A DNA stretch of 64,000 nucleotides. It comes from REEB52 sp964626905 (GTDB taxonomy: Bacteria; Chlamydiota; Chlamydiia; Chlamydiales; SM23-39). Location: the NCBI GenBank assembly GCA_964626905.1, contig CAZVHA010000002.1:62001-126000 (forward strand), given 5' to 3'. Below, one piece after another: positions 54,587 to 63,447 of the stretch (position 1 is the first letter of the stretch; every line of letters starts with the position of its first letter). The position numbers and the translations under genes were made by a program. The notes below the pieces were generated by a model. That model searched no databases, was not told the DNA's origin, and saw only the letters and a program-made list of their open reading frames with translations.

Positions 54587-56196
54587 CGTCTCCTACGGCG
54601 CAAGGCCTGCAACATCGTAATGACAAAAGGGGTCATCCAAAATGAGGGGAGCTGACTTTGATTCCACAAGATGAGTTGTCGACTCTGCTGTGGGTGAGGG
54701 GCGAAATTGGGGAAAGATTCAAACCTAAAAATGGGGGCTGCTGAAGAAAATAAGGAATTGTAGATCCTTGGATTTAGTGGTGGCAGATGGGGTGGCAGGT
54801 GGATGATTGGAGGATGGGCCTCAGCGATTTCTTCTCTTTGGGCGGGTTGGGCATTTCTTATCTCCTCTAGGCCCGTATTTATTTCTCCAATGGCATTCGC
54901 AATTCTTCCGTTTTCTCCCCTTTGACTTATAGAAGATGCTCCTACAAATAAGGAGAGGAGGCACACCACTGCTACGGTATTTAGCAAGAGTTGATTTTGA
55001 GTAGTCATCTCTCCACGCAATAAGGAGACAGTTTCTTCCGCAGAAGTCATTCGATCGTTAAATCTGAAGAGCGCAGTCTCAGCATCCTGGGAGATATTGT
55101 TTATTAGATTCTCCAGTTCTTCAGTTTGGCGTTGTTGGGCTTCAATTATTTGTTCCAAACGTTCTTCTCGTTGCGCCATTAAGGAGACAGTTTCTTCCGC
55201 CGATCTTATTCGATCGTCGAATCTGAGGAGCGTATACAAAGTATTCCAGGAGACGTTATTTATTGTATGCTCAAGTTCTTTAGTTTGTTGCGTCATTAAA
55301 GAGATCGTTCCTTCCGCCGATCTTATTCGATTGCCAAAGAGGAGGAGCGTATTGGCAGTATTCTGGGAGATATTGTTTATTGTATGCTCAAGTTCTTCCA
55401 TCTTCCTTGCAGAATTGGTTGCAGATTCTCTTTGGGCATGGCACAGATCCTCTAAATTTTGAGAGGAATTCAAAGTTGCTAGTGCAAACTTTTCAGATGT
55501 TTTCTCTTTTTCTTGCTGAAGTGACATTACCGTGTCTCTTAAAGAGGAAATTTCTTTTCCATTTTGTTCTTGTGATGCACTCAATTTTTGACCCAGTTCC
55601 TCAATTTGGTGTTGTTGGCCCTCAATGATTTGTTGCAAATGCTCTTCTCGTTTCGCCATTTCTTGAGCTTGTATGAGGATTGTTTGAAGGAGGCGAGTGG
55701 CTTCCGAAGAATTTTGATGATGGGGGACCGTTTGTTGTATTGGGAGACTGTCAGGCTCAAATGGTTCGTTTTGGGGGTCGCTTTCGGCTAATTCTGTTTT
55801 TTCTTGTTGAACCTCTTTTCTTGTCCTTGCTTCCTCTTCCGCTTCCCTCGCAGATACTTCATTATGTTTTTCATCATCTGAAGGTGGTAATCGGATCTCC
55901 TGGTGGTTTCTCTCCGATTGTAGGGGTAACAAAAATGAGGTGATTCCGTCAGGCGTTACAACTTGTAATTCTTGGGTCTCATCGCGATTGACCCACAAAG
56001 AGATTCTCTGGATTTGCTTAGGGTTAATTCCCGCATCCTTGAGTCTCTGTTCCCCCAGAGACTGCAAAACGTTGGTCACCGCTTGCCGCACTTCCTCACT
56101 CTTTTTGGGGTCATCTATAAATCCCGCTTTTCCACCTTGAGAAACAAAACTACGGTGCTGTGGCTGTTGTATATTCCTATCGTTTTTTATTGCCAT
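54583..56196 (-). CDS. coiled-coil membrane protein with three internal repeats
   Basis: A 537-residue protein. Residues about 1-150 are polar; about 165-400 form long coiled-coil helices with three diverged repeats of ~40 residues, each with (E)LE(H/N)(T/L)INN(I/V)S and a downstream RFxDR(I/M)xSAEETVSL. A membrane segment follows (about 408-428, LLNTVAVVCLLSLFVGASS), then a Pro-rich stretch and a basic RRRRR tail. The shape is that of a membrane tether or secreted chlamydial coiled-coil protein. Function unknown. Confidence 0.65.
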   Translation of the reverse strand: MAIKNDRNIQQPQHRSFVSQGGKAGFIDDPKKSEEVRQAVTNVLQSLGEQRLKDAGINPKQIQRISLWVNRDETQELQVVTPDGITSFLLPLQSERNHQEIRLPPSDDEKHNEVSAREAEEEARTRKEVQQEKTELAESDPQNEPFEPDSLPIQQTVPHHQNSSEATRLLQTILIQAQEMAKREEHLQQIIEGQQHQIEELGQKLSASQEQNGKEISSLRDTVMSLQQEKEKTSEKFALATLNSSQNLEDLCHAQRESATNSARKMEELEHTINNISQNTANTLLLFGNRIRSAEGTISLMTQQTKELEHTINNVSWNTLYTLLRFDDRIRSAEETVSLMAQREERLEQIIEAQQRQTEELENLINNISQDAETALFRFNDRMTSAEETVSLLRGEMTTQNQLLLNTVAVVCLLSLFVGASSISQRGENGRIANAIGEINTGLEEIRNAQPAQREEIAEAHPPIIHLPPHLPPLNPRIYNSLFSSAAPIFRFESFPNFAPHPQQSRQLILWNQSQLPSFWMTPFVITMLQALRRRRR

Positions 56197-56308
56197 TTTA
56201 TTTTCATTTGTTTTTCATTAATTATACTATAGAATTGGTTTTAAAATAAAACAAATTAAGAGAGGGTTAGAAAAGACTTAAGTTGCTGATAATAAGAGTG
56301 TTAGCGTT

Positions 56309-58060
56309 CTATTGCAGAAGAGAGGCGATGGTCCCTAAAATATCGGTCTGGCTTTGGACGATATTTCCGAGTTCATCGGGGCTCACCTCTCGTTGGGACA
56401 ATAGGGATAAATCGTATACTCCCTTGGCGAGCGATGCGGCGAGCTCGGGCTGTTTGGGATAAAGGCGGCTGATTGCCTGGATGAGTTTGTGGTTGGTATT
56501 GACGATGAATTTCCGTTTGGTATCCCCTTTTTTCCCGTGGGTCAGATGCATGTAATCCCGAAATCTCCGCTGATTTTCGTCGAGGACGACGAGGCCGGGG
56601 AGCTCTTCACTCGAAAGGCTTTTTGCTTCCACTTCGACATTGTTGAGTGCACCTCGGATGAAGTCGGCGATGCGCGCTGGCTCGGTTTTCCCTTCTGCAT
56701 CGAGGAGGGTTTTTTCTCGGGAAGAGTCGATGAGACTCTCGTCGAGCGCGCCATCGATCCTTTGAAAAGGGATCGACAATTTGTCTTCTAAAAACTGGAT
56801 CACGGCGATATCGAGAGGGGATGGGGCAAAAATGACCTCTTTGTAAAGTTTCAAGAGGGGGGAATTTTCCACAGTAGAATAAAAGATTTTTTTCGCATCG
56901 GAAGGAATAGGCGTCATCTCACCAGAACTATTTTTCCAAACCAAAATTTCTTTGGTCCGTTCATAAAACTTTTCATCTTGTAAAATGCCCAATTTGACAA
57001 TCATTTCGATGTCGGGCCAAGAATCGACAAATTTTTGCCGCTCTTGTCTATAGATCTGATGCAGGCGATCGGAGACTTTTTTGGAGATATGGGCGCTCAA
57101 TTGTTTGACATTCTTATCGACTTGCAAATAGGAGCGGGAGACATTGAGGGGGATATCGGGGCTATCGATGGCTCCGCGGAGAATCATCAGATAATCGGGG
57201 AGAATATCTTTACAATTGTCTGAGACAAACACCCGATTGCAAAAGAGTTTGATTGTGCTCTCATTGGAATCGAATTTTCTATGCAATTTCGGAAAATAGA
57301 GGATCCCTTTGAGGTGGAAGGGGTAATCGACATTCAAATGGATCCAAAAGATCGGATCTGGTTCCAATGGGAAAAGGCGGCGGTAGAAGGCCAACACCTC
57401 TGCCTCTGTGCAATCGGCAGGGCTTTTGAGCCAAAGGGGGTCTTGATTGCCGAGCGCTTTTCCATTGAGCTCAATTGGGAAGGGCATAAAGGCGCAGTGC
57501 CGGTGCAAAAGTTCTCTAAGTTTCGACTCTTCGAGATATTCGAGACTTTCACCGTCAATGTGAAGAGTAATTTTGGTCCCTCGCGTTTCCCGATTACCTA
57601 CGCCGATGGAATAGGAAGAGCTCCCATCGCAACTCCAAAAAACGGGCTCAGAGTGAGTTAAATACGATCTCGTATCGATCTCCACCTTCGATGCGACCAT
57701 GTAGGCGGAATAGAATCCGAGTCCAAAGTGGCCGATGATCGGATCTTTTTCCGTTTGCGACTGGTACTTTTGGACGAACTCTTCCGCCCCAGAAAAGGCG
57801 ATTTGAGCGATGTACTTTTCCACCTCTTCTTCGGTCATTCCAATGCCGGTATCGGAGATGACGATCTCTTTTTTTTCCTTATTCACTTCGATCGAAATGG
57901 CAAACTTCCCCTCATCGCCAAGCACAATGCGCAGCTTATTCAGAGCATCGCACGCATTCGAGACGAGTTCGCGCAAAAAAATATCCTTGTCGGAGTAGAG
58001 CCATTTTTTGATGATGGGCAAAATGTTTTCAGAATGGATGGATAAGGTGTTTTGTCTCAT
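56309..58060 (-). CDS. htpG: Hsp90-family chaperone HtpG
   Basis: The 583-residue protein contains the GHKL ATP site: ELVSNACDAL, DTGIGM and GHFGLGFYSAYMV. The middle and C-terminal domains follow. It is about 40 residues shorter than E. coli HtpG (624). Divergent from nadE, with 80 bp between starts. Confidence 0.93.
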   Translation of the reverse strand: MRQNTLSIHSENILPIIKKWLYSDKDIFLRELVSNACDALNKLRIVLGDEGKFAISIEVNKEKKEIVISDTGIGMTEEEVEKYIAQIAFSGAEEFVQKYQSQTEKDPIIGHFGLGFYSAYMVASKVEIDTRSYLTHSEPVFWSCDGSSSYSIGVGNRETRGTKITLHIDGESLEYLEESKLRELLHRHCAFMPFPIELNGKALGNQDPLWLKSPADCTEAEVLAFYRRLFPLEPDPIFWIHLNVDYPFHLKGILYFPKLHRKFDSNESTIKLFCNRVFVSDNCKDILPDYLMILRGAIDSPDIPLNVSRSYLQVDKNVKQLSAHISKKVSDRLHQIYRQERQKFVDSWPDIEMIVKLGILQDEKFYERTKEILVWKNSSGEMTPIPSDAKKIFYSTVENSPLLKLYKEVIFAPSPLDIAVIQFLEDKLSIPFQRIDGALDESLIDSSREKTLLDAEGKTEPARIADFIRGALNNVEVEAKSLSSEELPGLVVLDENQRRFRDYMHLTHGKKGDTKRKFIVNTNHKLIQAISRLYPKQPELAASLAKGVYDLSLLSQREVSPDELGNIVQSQTDILGTIASLLQ

Positions 58061-58140
58061 AGGGTTCCATTTAAAAAAAACGTCCGTTTTTTGTCAATCT
58101 ATTTGAGGAAAAATAGGGACTTGCGTAAGAACAAAAGAGG

Positions 58141-59784
58141 ATGCGCATATTCATTGCTCAAATAAACCCAACCCTTGGAGACATAGAAAAGAATAGCCAA
58201 AGGGTGATCGATGCTCTAAGACGGGCGAAGGAAAAGGGGGCTGAGGTCGTTGTTTTTCCGGAGTTGACCCTTTGCGGCTATTTCCCAGAGGATCTGCTCC
58301 TCGACATGGAAATGATTCGGCAAATGGAAAAAAAACTCCACCAGATTGCCCCCCTGACGAAGGGACTTTTTGTCGCTTTGGGGCTTGCTAGAGTCAATGC
58401 ATCGGGCAAAGAAAAACCGCTGTTCAACAGCGCCGCGATTTTCATGGATGGGAAACTTTGCGGTTTTAAGGATAAAATCCTTTTGCCCACCTATGATGTT
58501 TTTGATGAGAGGCGCTATTTCGAGCCTGGGCAAGGGGAGCCGATTTGGGAATATCGGGGCTTAAGAATTGGGGTGAGCATTTGCGAAGATGTATGGCAAC
58601 ACTCGCATCAGTTGGAGGGCTACAGCGACTATTTGCGCGATCCTGTAGAGGAGCTCAAGGGGAAAAGGCTCGATCTTCTCCTCAACCTCTCTGGATCGCC
58701 CTACTATTTTCAGAGGGAATATGCGAGAGAGCAGGTGTTTGCCGCCGCGGCCCGAACGGTGAAGTGTCCCATCGCCTTTTGCAACCAAGTGGGGGCGAAT
58801 GATCAACTTGTTTTTGACGGCCACAGCTTTTTCATGGATGCAAAAGGGGGTATCCTTCAAATGGCCAAAGGATTCGAGGAAGAGGATCTGATCGCCCAGC
58901 TCGATCAAAAGCCCATCCATTGCGAGAGGGAAGATCCGATCAAAAATCTCTATAAAGCCCTTGTTTTGGGGGTGCACGACTATTTTTTCAAGCAAGGATT
59001 TCACAAAGCGATCGTGGGACTATCTGGGGGAATCGATTCAGCCCTTGTCACCTGTATTGCAAAAGAGGCACTCGGGGCAAAAAATGTGCTGGCGATTGCG
59101 ATGCCCTCTCGATTTTCTTCCAAAGGGAGCATTGAAGATGCGATTGCCCTCACAAAACAGCTCGGGGTTGAACTAAAAACTATCTCGATCGAGCCCATTT
59201 TTAAAGAGTATTTGTCACTCCTCGAGCCTCATTTTCAGGGAAGAAAAATGGATGAGACCGAAGAGAATCTCCAATCGCGCATTCGGGGGATGATTTTGAT
59301 GGCCTTTTCGAACAAATTTGGCTTTATCCTCCTCAATACGGGCAACAAAAGTGAAATGGCGATGGGCTATTGCACCCTTTATGGCGATATGGCAGGGGGA
59401 CTTGGGGTGCTTCATGACGTGAGCAAATTGCAAATCTATAAACTGGCTCACCTAATCAAAATCCCCGAACCGATCATCCAAAAAGTGCCGAGCGCCGAAC
59501 TCAAGGAAAATCAGACCGATTTGGATGTTTTGCCCCCATTCGAAATCTTAGATCCCATCATTGAGGACTATATTGAAAAGAGATTGCCCATTGAACAGAT
59601 TGCGAAAAATCGCAATCAGTCCATTGCATTGGTGCAAAAAATCGCCCATCAAATCCACATTTCGGAGTACAAAAGGCGGCAAGCCCCCATCGGCATCCGA
59701 GTGAGTCCAAAAGCATTTAGCAAGGGGCGCATTGTCCCCATCGTCCAAAAATGGAGCATTCCCCACCTCCTCACGGCAAAATAA
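58141..59784 (+). CDS. nadE: glutamine-dependent NAD+ synthetase
   Basis: A 547-residue fusion. The N-terminal nitrilase-like glutaminase (about 1-250) shows Glu in FPELTLCGYF, Lys in DKILLPTYDVF and Cys in SICEDVW. The C-terminal synthetase (about 270-547) has the PP-loop GLSGGIDSALV. It makes NAD from deamido-NAD with ammonia from glutamine. The last ~90 codons are duplicated at 62016-62285. The stop overlaps the convergent Inc-like gene by 14 nt. Confidence 0.95.
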   Translation: MRIFIAQINPTLGDIEKNSQRVIDALRRAKEKGAEVVVFPELTLCGYFPEDLLLDMEMIRQMEKKLHQIAPLTKGLFVALGLARVNASGKEKPLFNSAAIFMDGKLCGFKDKILLPTYDVFDERRYFEPGQGEPIWEYRGLRIGVSICEDVWQHSHQLEGYSDYLRDPVEELKGKRLDLLLNLSGSPYYFQREYAREQVFAAAARTVKCPIAFCNQVGANDQLVFDGHSFFMDAKGGILQMAKGFEEEDLIAQLDQKPIHCEREDPIKNLYKALVLGVHDYFFKQGFHKAIVGLSGGIDSALVTCIAKEALGAKNVLAIAMPSRFSSKGSIEDAIALTKQLGVELKTISIEPIFKEYLSLLEPHFQGRKMDETEENLQSRIRGMILMAFSNKFGFILLNTGNKSEMAMGYCTLYGDMAGGLGVLHDVSKLQIYKLAHLIKIPEPIIQKVPSAELKENQTDLDVLPPFEILDPIIEDYIEKRLPIEQIAKNRNQSIALVQKIAHQIHISEYKRRQAPIGIRVSPKAFSKGRIVPIVQKWSIPHLLTAK

Positions 59785-60490
59785 CAGTAGGGGAGAGCTC
59801 TTGCTGTACTTCCAGCAAGGATCTTCCCAGATATTCCTCAACGAGGGGGTTCTCATTGCCCAGTGTTAGTACACAACCTATGGCTGCCACAAACAAGCCA
59901 AAAGGGACGGCGAACAGAAGCAGCATTCCAGTCGAAATTCCGAGTATCAGCAAGGCAATGCCCATCACGATTTGTAGGGATAGCAACACCAACACTATGT
60001 TTCTTGCGACTTCGACTCCTCGATGGCTCTTTGCACTCAGAGTAGCCGGACGCAATTGGAGAACCCTTTGTGCAAGCTCATCCACATGTTTTTCGAGTCT
60101 TTCCGCTGAGACGGCCTTATCGACATGTTGAAATTCACGCTCAATTTTTCTTCTCTCCAAATAACCGCCTAGAAAGAATTTCCCCCAAAGCTCTTGGATC
60201 TGCCCATTCAAACGATTCAAATAGGCCCCAGGTGATCCACCTTCCTCCAGATGATTTTGGAAAAGGATCTGTATTGGGCGATAGGCTTTAAGTCTTTGCA
60301 CCACTTTTGACTGCTCGCGACTGAATATCGAATTGAATTCTTTACACAGCCCGATCTTTTCCACCGTTTTAAGACATGGGGCAACACAGTAAAGAAATAG
60401 ATCTTCATTCAGATTGCCAGGTCCCTGCTTGATTCTCCCTCTCCTCACTGTTGAAGTAGAAAGAGTTCTATAGTTGACTCGCGCACTCAT
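59771..60490 (-). CDS. Inc-like inclusion membrane protein, copy 1
   Basis: A 239-residue protein with a bilobed hydrophobic domain near residues 163-212 (IVLVLLSLQIVMGIALLIL, then FAVPFGLFVAAIGCV), the hallmark of chlamydial Inc proteins, which are secreted by type III and sit in the inclusion membrane. No Sec signal. It is coupled (ATGA) to the small upstream gene and ends convergent to nadE. The amino-acid sequence is identical to that of copy 2. Confidence 0.72.
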   Translation of the reverse strand: MSARVNYRTLSTSTVRRGRIKQGPGNLNEDLFLYCVAPCLKTVEKIGLCKEFNSIFSREQSKVVQRLKAYRPIQILFQNHLEEGGSPGAYLNRLNGQIQELWGKFFLGGYLERRKIEREFQHVDKAVSAERLEKHVDELAQRVLQLRPATLSAKSHRGVEVARNIVLVLLSLQIVMGIALLILGISTGMLLLFAVPFGLFVAAIGCVLTLGNENPLVEEYLGRSLLEVQQELSPTVILP

Positions 60491-60672
60491 GATGAACCTT
60501 CCCCAACTAAAGCGACATTGCTCAAGTTAAAAAAAAGTGGGTGTTCACGCCCTCTATATTTCAGCGGCAAACTCCAACAATAGGCGAATCCTGTCACACC
60601 CCTCTCGCCAAGGGGATCTTCTTTAGAAAAATTGAGAACGGTTGTTCCGTTCCATACAACTCTGTTTGTCAT
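60487..60672 (-). CDS. small hypothetical protein, copy 1
   Basis: A 61-residue protein from ATG 60672 (MTNRVVWNGTTVLNF), upstream and coupled to the Inc-like gene. An alternative start 24 nt upstream adds eight residues. No known family. Identical in the second copy. Confidence 0.5.
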   Translation of the reverse strand: MTNRVVWNGTTVLNFSKEDPLGERGVTGFAYCWSLPLKYRGREHPLFFNLSNVALVGEGSS

Positions 60673-60700
60673 AAATGACCTCGTTATGTAGTACACTTCT

Positions 60701-60727
60701 CAGTTTTCAAGCCCCGCTTGAAAACTG
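60701..60727 (-). promoter_or_regulatory. 12-bp hairpin upstream of the Inc-like unit
   Basis: 60701-60712 pairs with 60716-60727 around CCC. It is 29 bp before the start of the small gene, in its leader or promoter. Conserved in copy 2. The rest of 60697-61071 (375 bp) has no gene. Confidence 0.5.
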
Positions 60728-61041
60728 TTCAAATTGCAAAGATCCTATGGGTAGTTTGCCCACTTAAATCTTTCGAAAAAATAAAATTAAATAAATAAAA
60801 TTGAAGGGGAGGTTTTCCCCGTAAACGTAACCCTCCGCCACGAGCGGAAAAGTAACAAAGAAGAGTGTGATAAGATATGTTTGTTCTTCATGTAATTGAT
60901 TCTATCAAAAATAGAATGATTTGTCAAATATTTTTTAATTATGTCTTTGTTTTTTTAATGGGATAAGACCTCTCAGCATTTGCCTAGGCGAAGGGGAGCA
61001 CTTGGGAAAGGCTCCCGAGATCCCTGGTCCTTGCCTTTTTG

Positions 61042-61055
61042 TACCAAATTTGGTA
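61042..61055 (+). promoter_or_regulatory. palindromic operator of HigBA-type module
   Basis: TACCAAATTTGGTA is a perfect 14-bp palindrome 17 bp before the toxin frame, the expected place for binding of the HTH antitoxin. Confidence 0.65.
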
Positions 61056-61071
61056 AAATAAACATTAGAAT

Positions 61072-61446
61072 TTGAAGGTACAAGAGATTGTGACTGACGT
61101 ACTGCCTCGAAAGATTATCTCCGTTGACTTCTACAAGCAAGAGAATGGAAAGGAACCAGTCAGGGAATGGTTAAAATCTTTAAAGAAAGGAGAACGGAGA
61201 ACGATCGGAGAGGACATTAAAATGGTGCAGGAAGGGTGGCCTCTGGGTATGCCTCTTGTTGGGAATTTAGGAAAAGGGTTATGGGAAGTGCGCAGCACTT
61301 TTCCGAATGCGATTGCCAGGGTTCTCTTTGTAATGCATAGGGGGCAAATAGTTTTGGTGCATGGATTTATTAAAAAAACACAGAAAACCCCTTCTCAGGA
61401 TTTAGAAATGGGTTTAAAAAGAGCAAAAGAGGTTTGGAGGGGATGA
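61072..61446 (+). CDS. RelE/HigB-type toxin (Gp49-like)
   Basis: A 124-residue protein of the phage Gp49/HigB family: FYKQENGKEPVREWLKSLKKG and LGKGLWEVRSTFPNAIARVLFV. Such toxins cleave mRNA on the ribosome or inhibit translation. The start is uncertain: TTG 61072 or GTG 61090. It is coupled to the antitoxin (ATGA at 61443-61446). Confidence 0.85.
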   Translation: MKVQEIVTDVLPRKIISVDFYKQENGKEPVREWLKSLKKGERRTIGEDIKMVQEGWPLGMPLVGNLGKGLWEVRSTFPNAIARVLFVMHRGQIVLVHGFIKKTQKTPSQDLEMGLKRAKEVWRG

Positions 61447-61730
61447 ATATGAAAAAAAACAAGCATATTGGCTCCAATTTTGATGATTTCTTAAAAGAAG
61501 AGGGGATCTTGGAGGAAATTGAAGAAGTAGTCGCCAAAAAGATTTTTGTTTTTCAAATGGAAAAAGAGATGAAAAAACAGGGCATCGACAAAGTAGAACT
61601 TGCCGAACGGATGGAAACAAGCCGATCTGCGGTTGATCGCATTTTAGATCCTGAGTCTCCATCGACCCTTCGTACTTTTGCAAAAGCAGCTCGCGCTCTT
61701 GGTAGGCATCTAAAAATCAGTTTGGCTTAG
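61443..61730 (+). CDS. HigA-type HTH antitoxin
   Basis: A 95-residue protein with an HTH near residues 52-90 (KVELAERMETSRSAVDRILD, then STLRTFAKAARALG). It neutralises the toxin and, with the palindrome at 61042, autoregulates. GGAGGGG precedes ATG 61443. The pair lies between the two copies of the 1.43-kb duplication. Confidence 0.87.
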   Translation: MNMKKNKHIGSNFDDFLKEEGILEEIEEVVAKKIFVFQMEKEMKKQGIDKVELAERMETSRSAVDRILDPESPSTLRTFAKAARALGRHLKISLA

Positions 61731-61817
61731 CATTTGGGCCGTGGTGACACTCTCGTCCCAAAGGGGATGAGTTTCTTGCAAATGGCTCTCCCCAAAACCA
61801 CCTATCACTTTCTTAAT

Positions 61818-61983
61818 AACCTGAGTTTTGGGTTTATCCGTCGGATATTCAATGCTTTTCTGGAATCTTTTTGCTCTTTCGCCTCGGCAAGGAGGGCGGC
61901 CCACCCTTGCCCTCGCCTCCAAGAGCAAAAATCTTTCCAGAAAAGCATTGAATTTCCTGCCGGAGAAACCCAAAACTCAGGTT
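61818..61983. mobile_element. 166-nt MITE-like hairpin
   Basis: A long imperfect palindrome. Perfect arms: 61818-61835 with 61966-61983 (18 bp), 61848-61864 with 61936-61952 (17 bp), 61868-61878 with 61921-61931 (11 bp), and GGCAAGG/CCTTGCC near the tip. It has no ORF and no T tract. It ends 33 bp before copy 2 of the duplication. Target-site duplication is not clear, so mobile identity is inferred. Confidence 0.6.
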
Positions 61984-62015
61984 CATAAATCACTTGTCGT
62001 CAATATTGCGGCAAT

Positions 62016-62285
62016 ACCGATTTGGATGTTTTGCCCCCATTCGAAATCTTAGATCCCATTATTGAGGACTATGTTGAAAAGAGATTGCCCATTGAACAGA
62101 TTGCGAAAAATCGCAATCAGTCCATTGCATTGGTGCAAAAAATCGCCCATCAAATCCACATTTCGGAGTACAAAAGGCGGCAAGCCCCCATCGGCATCCG
62201 AGTGAGTCCAAAAGCATTTAGCAAGGGGCGCATTGTCCCCATCGTCCAAAAATGGAGCATTCCCCACCTCCTCACGGCAAAATAA
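62016..62285 (+). pseudogene. 3' fragment of nadE
   Basis: The last ~90 codons of nadE, identical to 59515-59784 but for a few changes, without the rest of the gene. No promoter or proper start; non-functional relic of the tandem duplication. Confidence 0.92.
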
Positions 62286-62991
62286 CAGTAGGGGAGAGCT
62301 CTTGCTGTACTTCCAGCAAGGATCTTCCCAGATATTCCTCAACGAGGGGGTTCTCATTGCCCAGTGTTAGTACACAACCTATGGCTGCCACAAACAAGCC
62401 AAAAGGGACGGCGAACAGAAGCAGCATTCCAGTCGAAATTCCGAGTATCAGCAAGGCAATGCCCATCACGATTTGTAGGGATAGCAACACCAACACTATG
62501 TTTCTTGCGACTTCGACTCCTCGATGGCTCTTTGCACTCAGAGTAGCCGGACGCAATTGGAGAACCCTTTGTGCAAGCTCATCCACATGTTTTTCGAGTC
62601 TTTCCGCTGAGACGGCCTTATCGACATGTTGAAATTCACGCTCAATTTTTCTTCTCTCCAAATAACCGCCTAGAAAGAATTTCCCCCAAAGCTCTTGGAT
62701 CTGCCCATTCAAACGATTCAAATAGGCCCCAGGTGATCCACCTTCCTCCAGATGATTTTGGAAAAGGATCTGTATTGGGCGATAGGCTTTAAGTCTTTGC
62801 ACCACTTTTGACTGCTCGCGACTGAATATCGAATTGAATTCTTTACACAGCCCGATCTTTTCCACCGTTTTAAGACATGGGGCAACACAGTAAAGAAATA
62901 GATCTTCATTCAGATTGCCAGGTCCCTGCTTGATTCTCCCTCTCCTCACTGTTGAAGTAGAAAGAGTTCTATAGTTGACTCGCGCACTCAT
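62272..62991 (-). CDS. Inc-like inclusion membrane protein, copy 2
   Basis: A 239-residue protein identical to the one encoded at 59771-60490, with the same bilobed hydrophobic domain and the same coupled upstream gene. Both copies have intact frames and retain the upstream hairpin, so both may be expressed; gene dosage or recent duplication explains the identity. Confidence 0.72.
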   Translation of the reverse strand: MSARVNYRTLSTSTVRRGRIKQGPGNLNEDLFLYCVAPCLKTVEKIGLCKEFNSIFSREQSKVVQRLKAYRPIQILFQNHLEEGGSPGAYLNRLNGQIQELWGKFFLGGYLERRKIEREFQHVDKAVSAERLEKHVDELAQRVLQLRPATLSAKSHRGVEVARNIVLVLLSLQIVMGIALLILGISTGMLLLFAVPFGLFVAAIGCVLTLGNENPLVEEYLGRSLLEVQQELSPTVILP

Positions 62992-63173
62992 GATGAACCT
63001 TCCCCAACTAAAGCGACATTGCTCAAGTTAAAAAAAAGTGGGTGTTCACGCCCTCTATATTTCAGCGGCAAACTCCAACAATAGGCGAATCCTGTCACAC
63101 CCCTCTCGCCAAGGGGATCTTCTTTAGAAAAATTGAGAACGGTTGTTCCGTTCCATACAACTCTGTTTGTCAT
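62988..63173 (-). CDS. small hypothetical protein, copy 2
   Basis: A 61-residue protein identical to that of 60487-60672. The upstream leader keeps the 12-bp hairpin (63202-63228). Confidence 0.5.
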   Translation of the reverse strand: MTNRVVWNGTTVLNFSKEDPLGERGVTGFAYCWSLPLKYRGREHPLFFNLSNVALVGEGSS

Positions 63174-63447
63174 AAATGACCTCGTTATGTAGTACACTTC
63201 TCAGTTTTCAAGCCCCGCTTGAAAACTGTTCAAATTACAAAGATCCTATGGGTGGTTCGCCCACTTAAATCTTTTGAAAAAAATTAAATTAAATAAATAA
63301 AATTGAAGGGGAGGTTTTCCCCATAAACGTATACATCCGCCACGAGCGGAGAAATAACGAAGAAGAGCGTGATAAGATATGTTTGTTCTTCATGCAATTG
63401 ATTTTATCAAAAATAGAATGATTTGTCAAATATTTTTTTAATGGGAT

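Larger units (their letters stand above)
59515..60966. repeat. tandem duplication, copy 1 (~1.43 kb)
   Basis: Nearly identical to 62016-63447 over the 3' end of nadE and the two-gene Inc-like unit. Differences are few: for example one Ile/Val change in the nadE part and small indels near the far end. Confidence 0.95.
62016..63447. repeat. tandem duplication, copy 2 (~1.43 kb)
   Basis: Direct copy of 59515-60966. Identity starts within ACCGATTTGGATG and ends near TTTAATGGGATA, where copy 1 has an extra ~20 nt. Confidence 0.95.
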
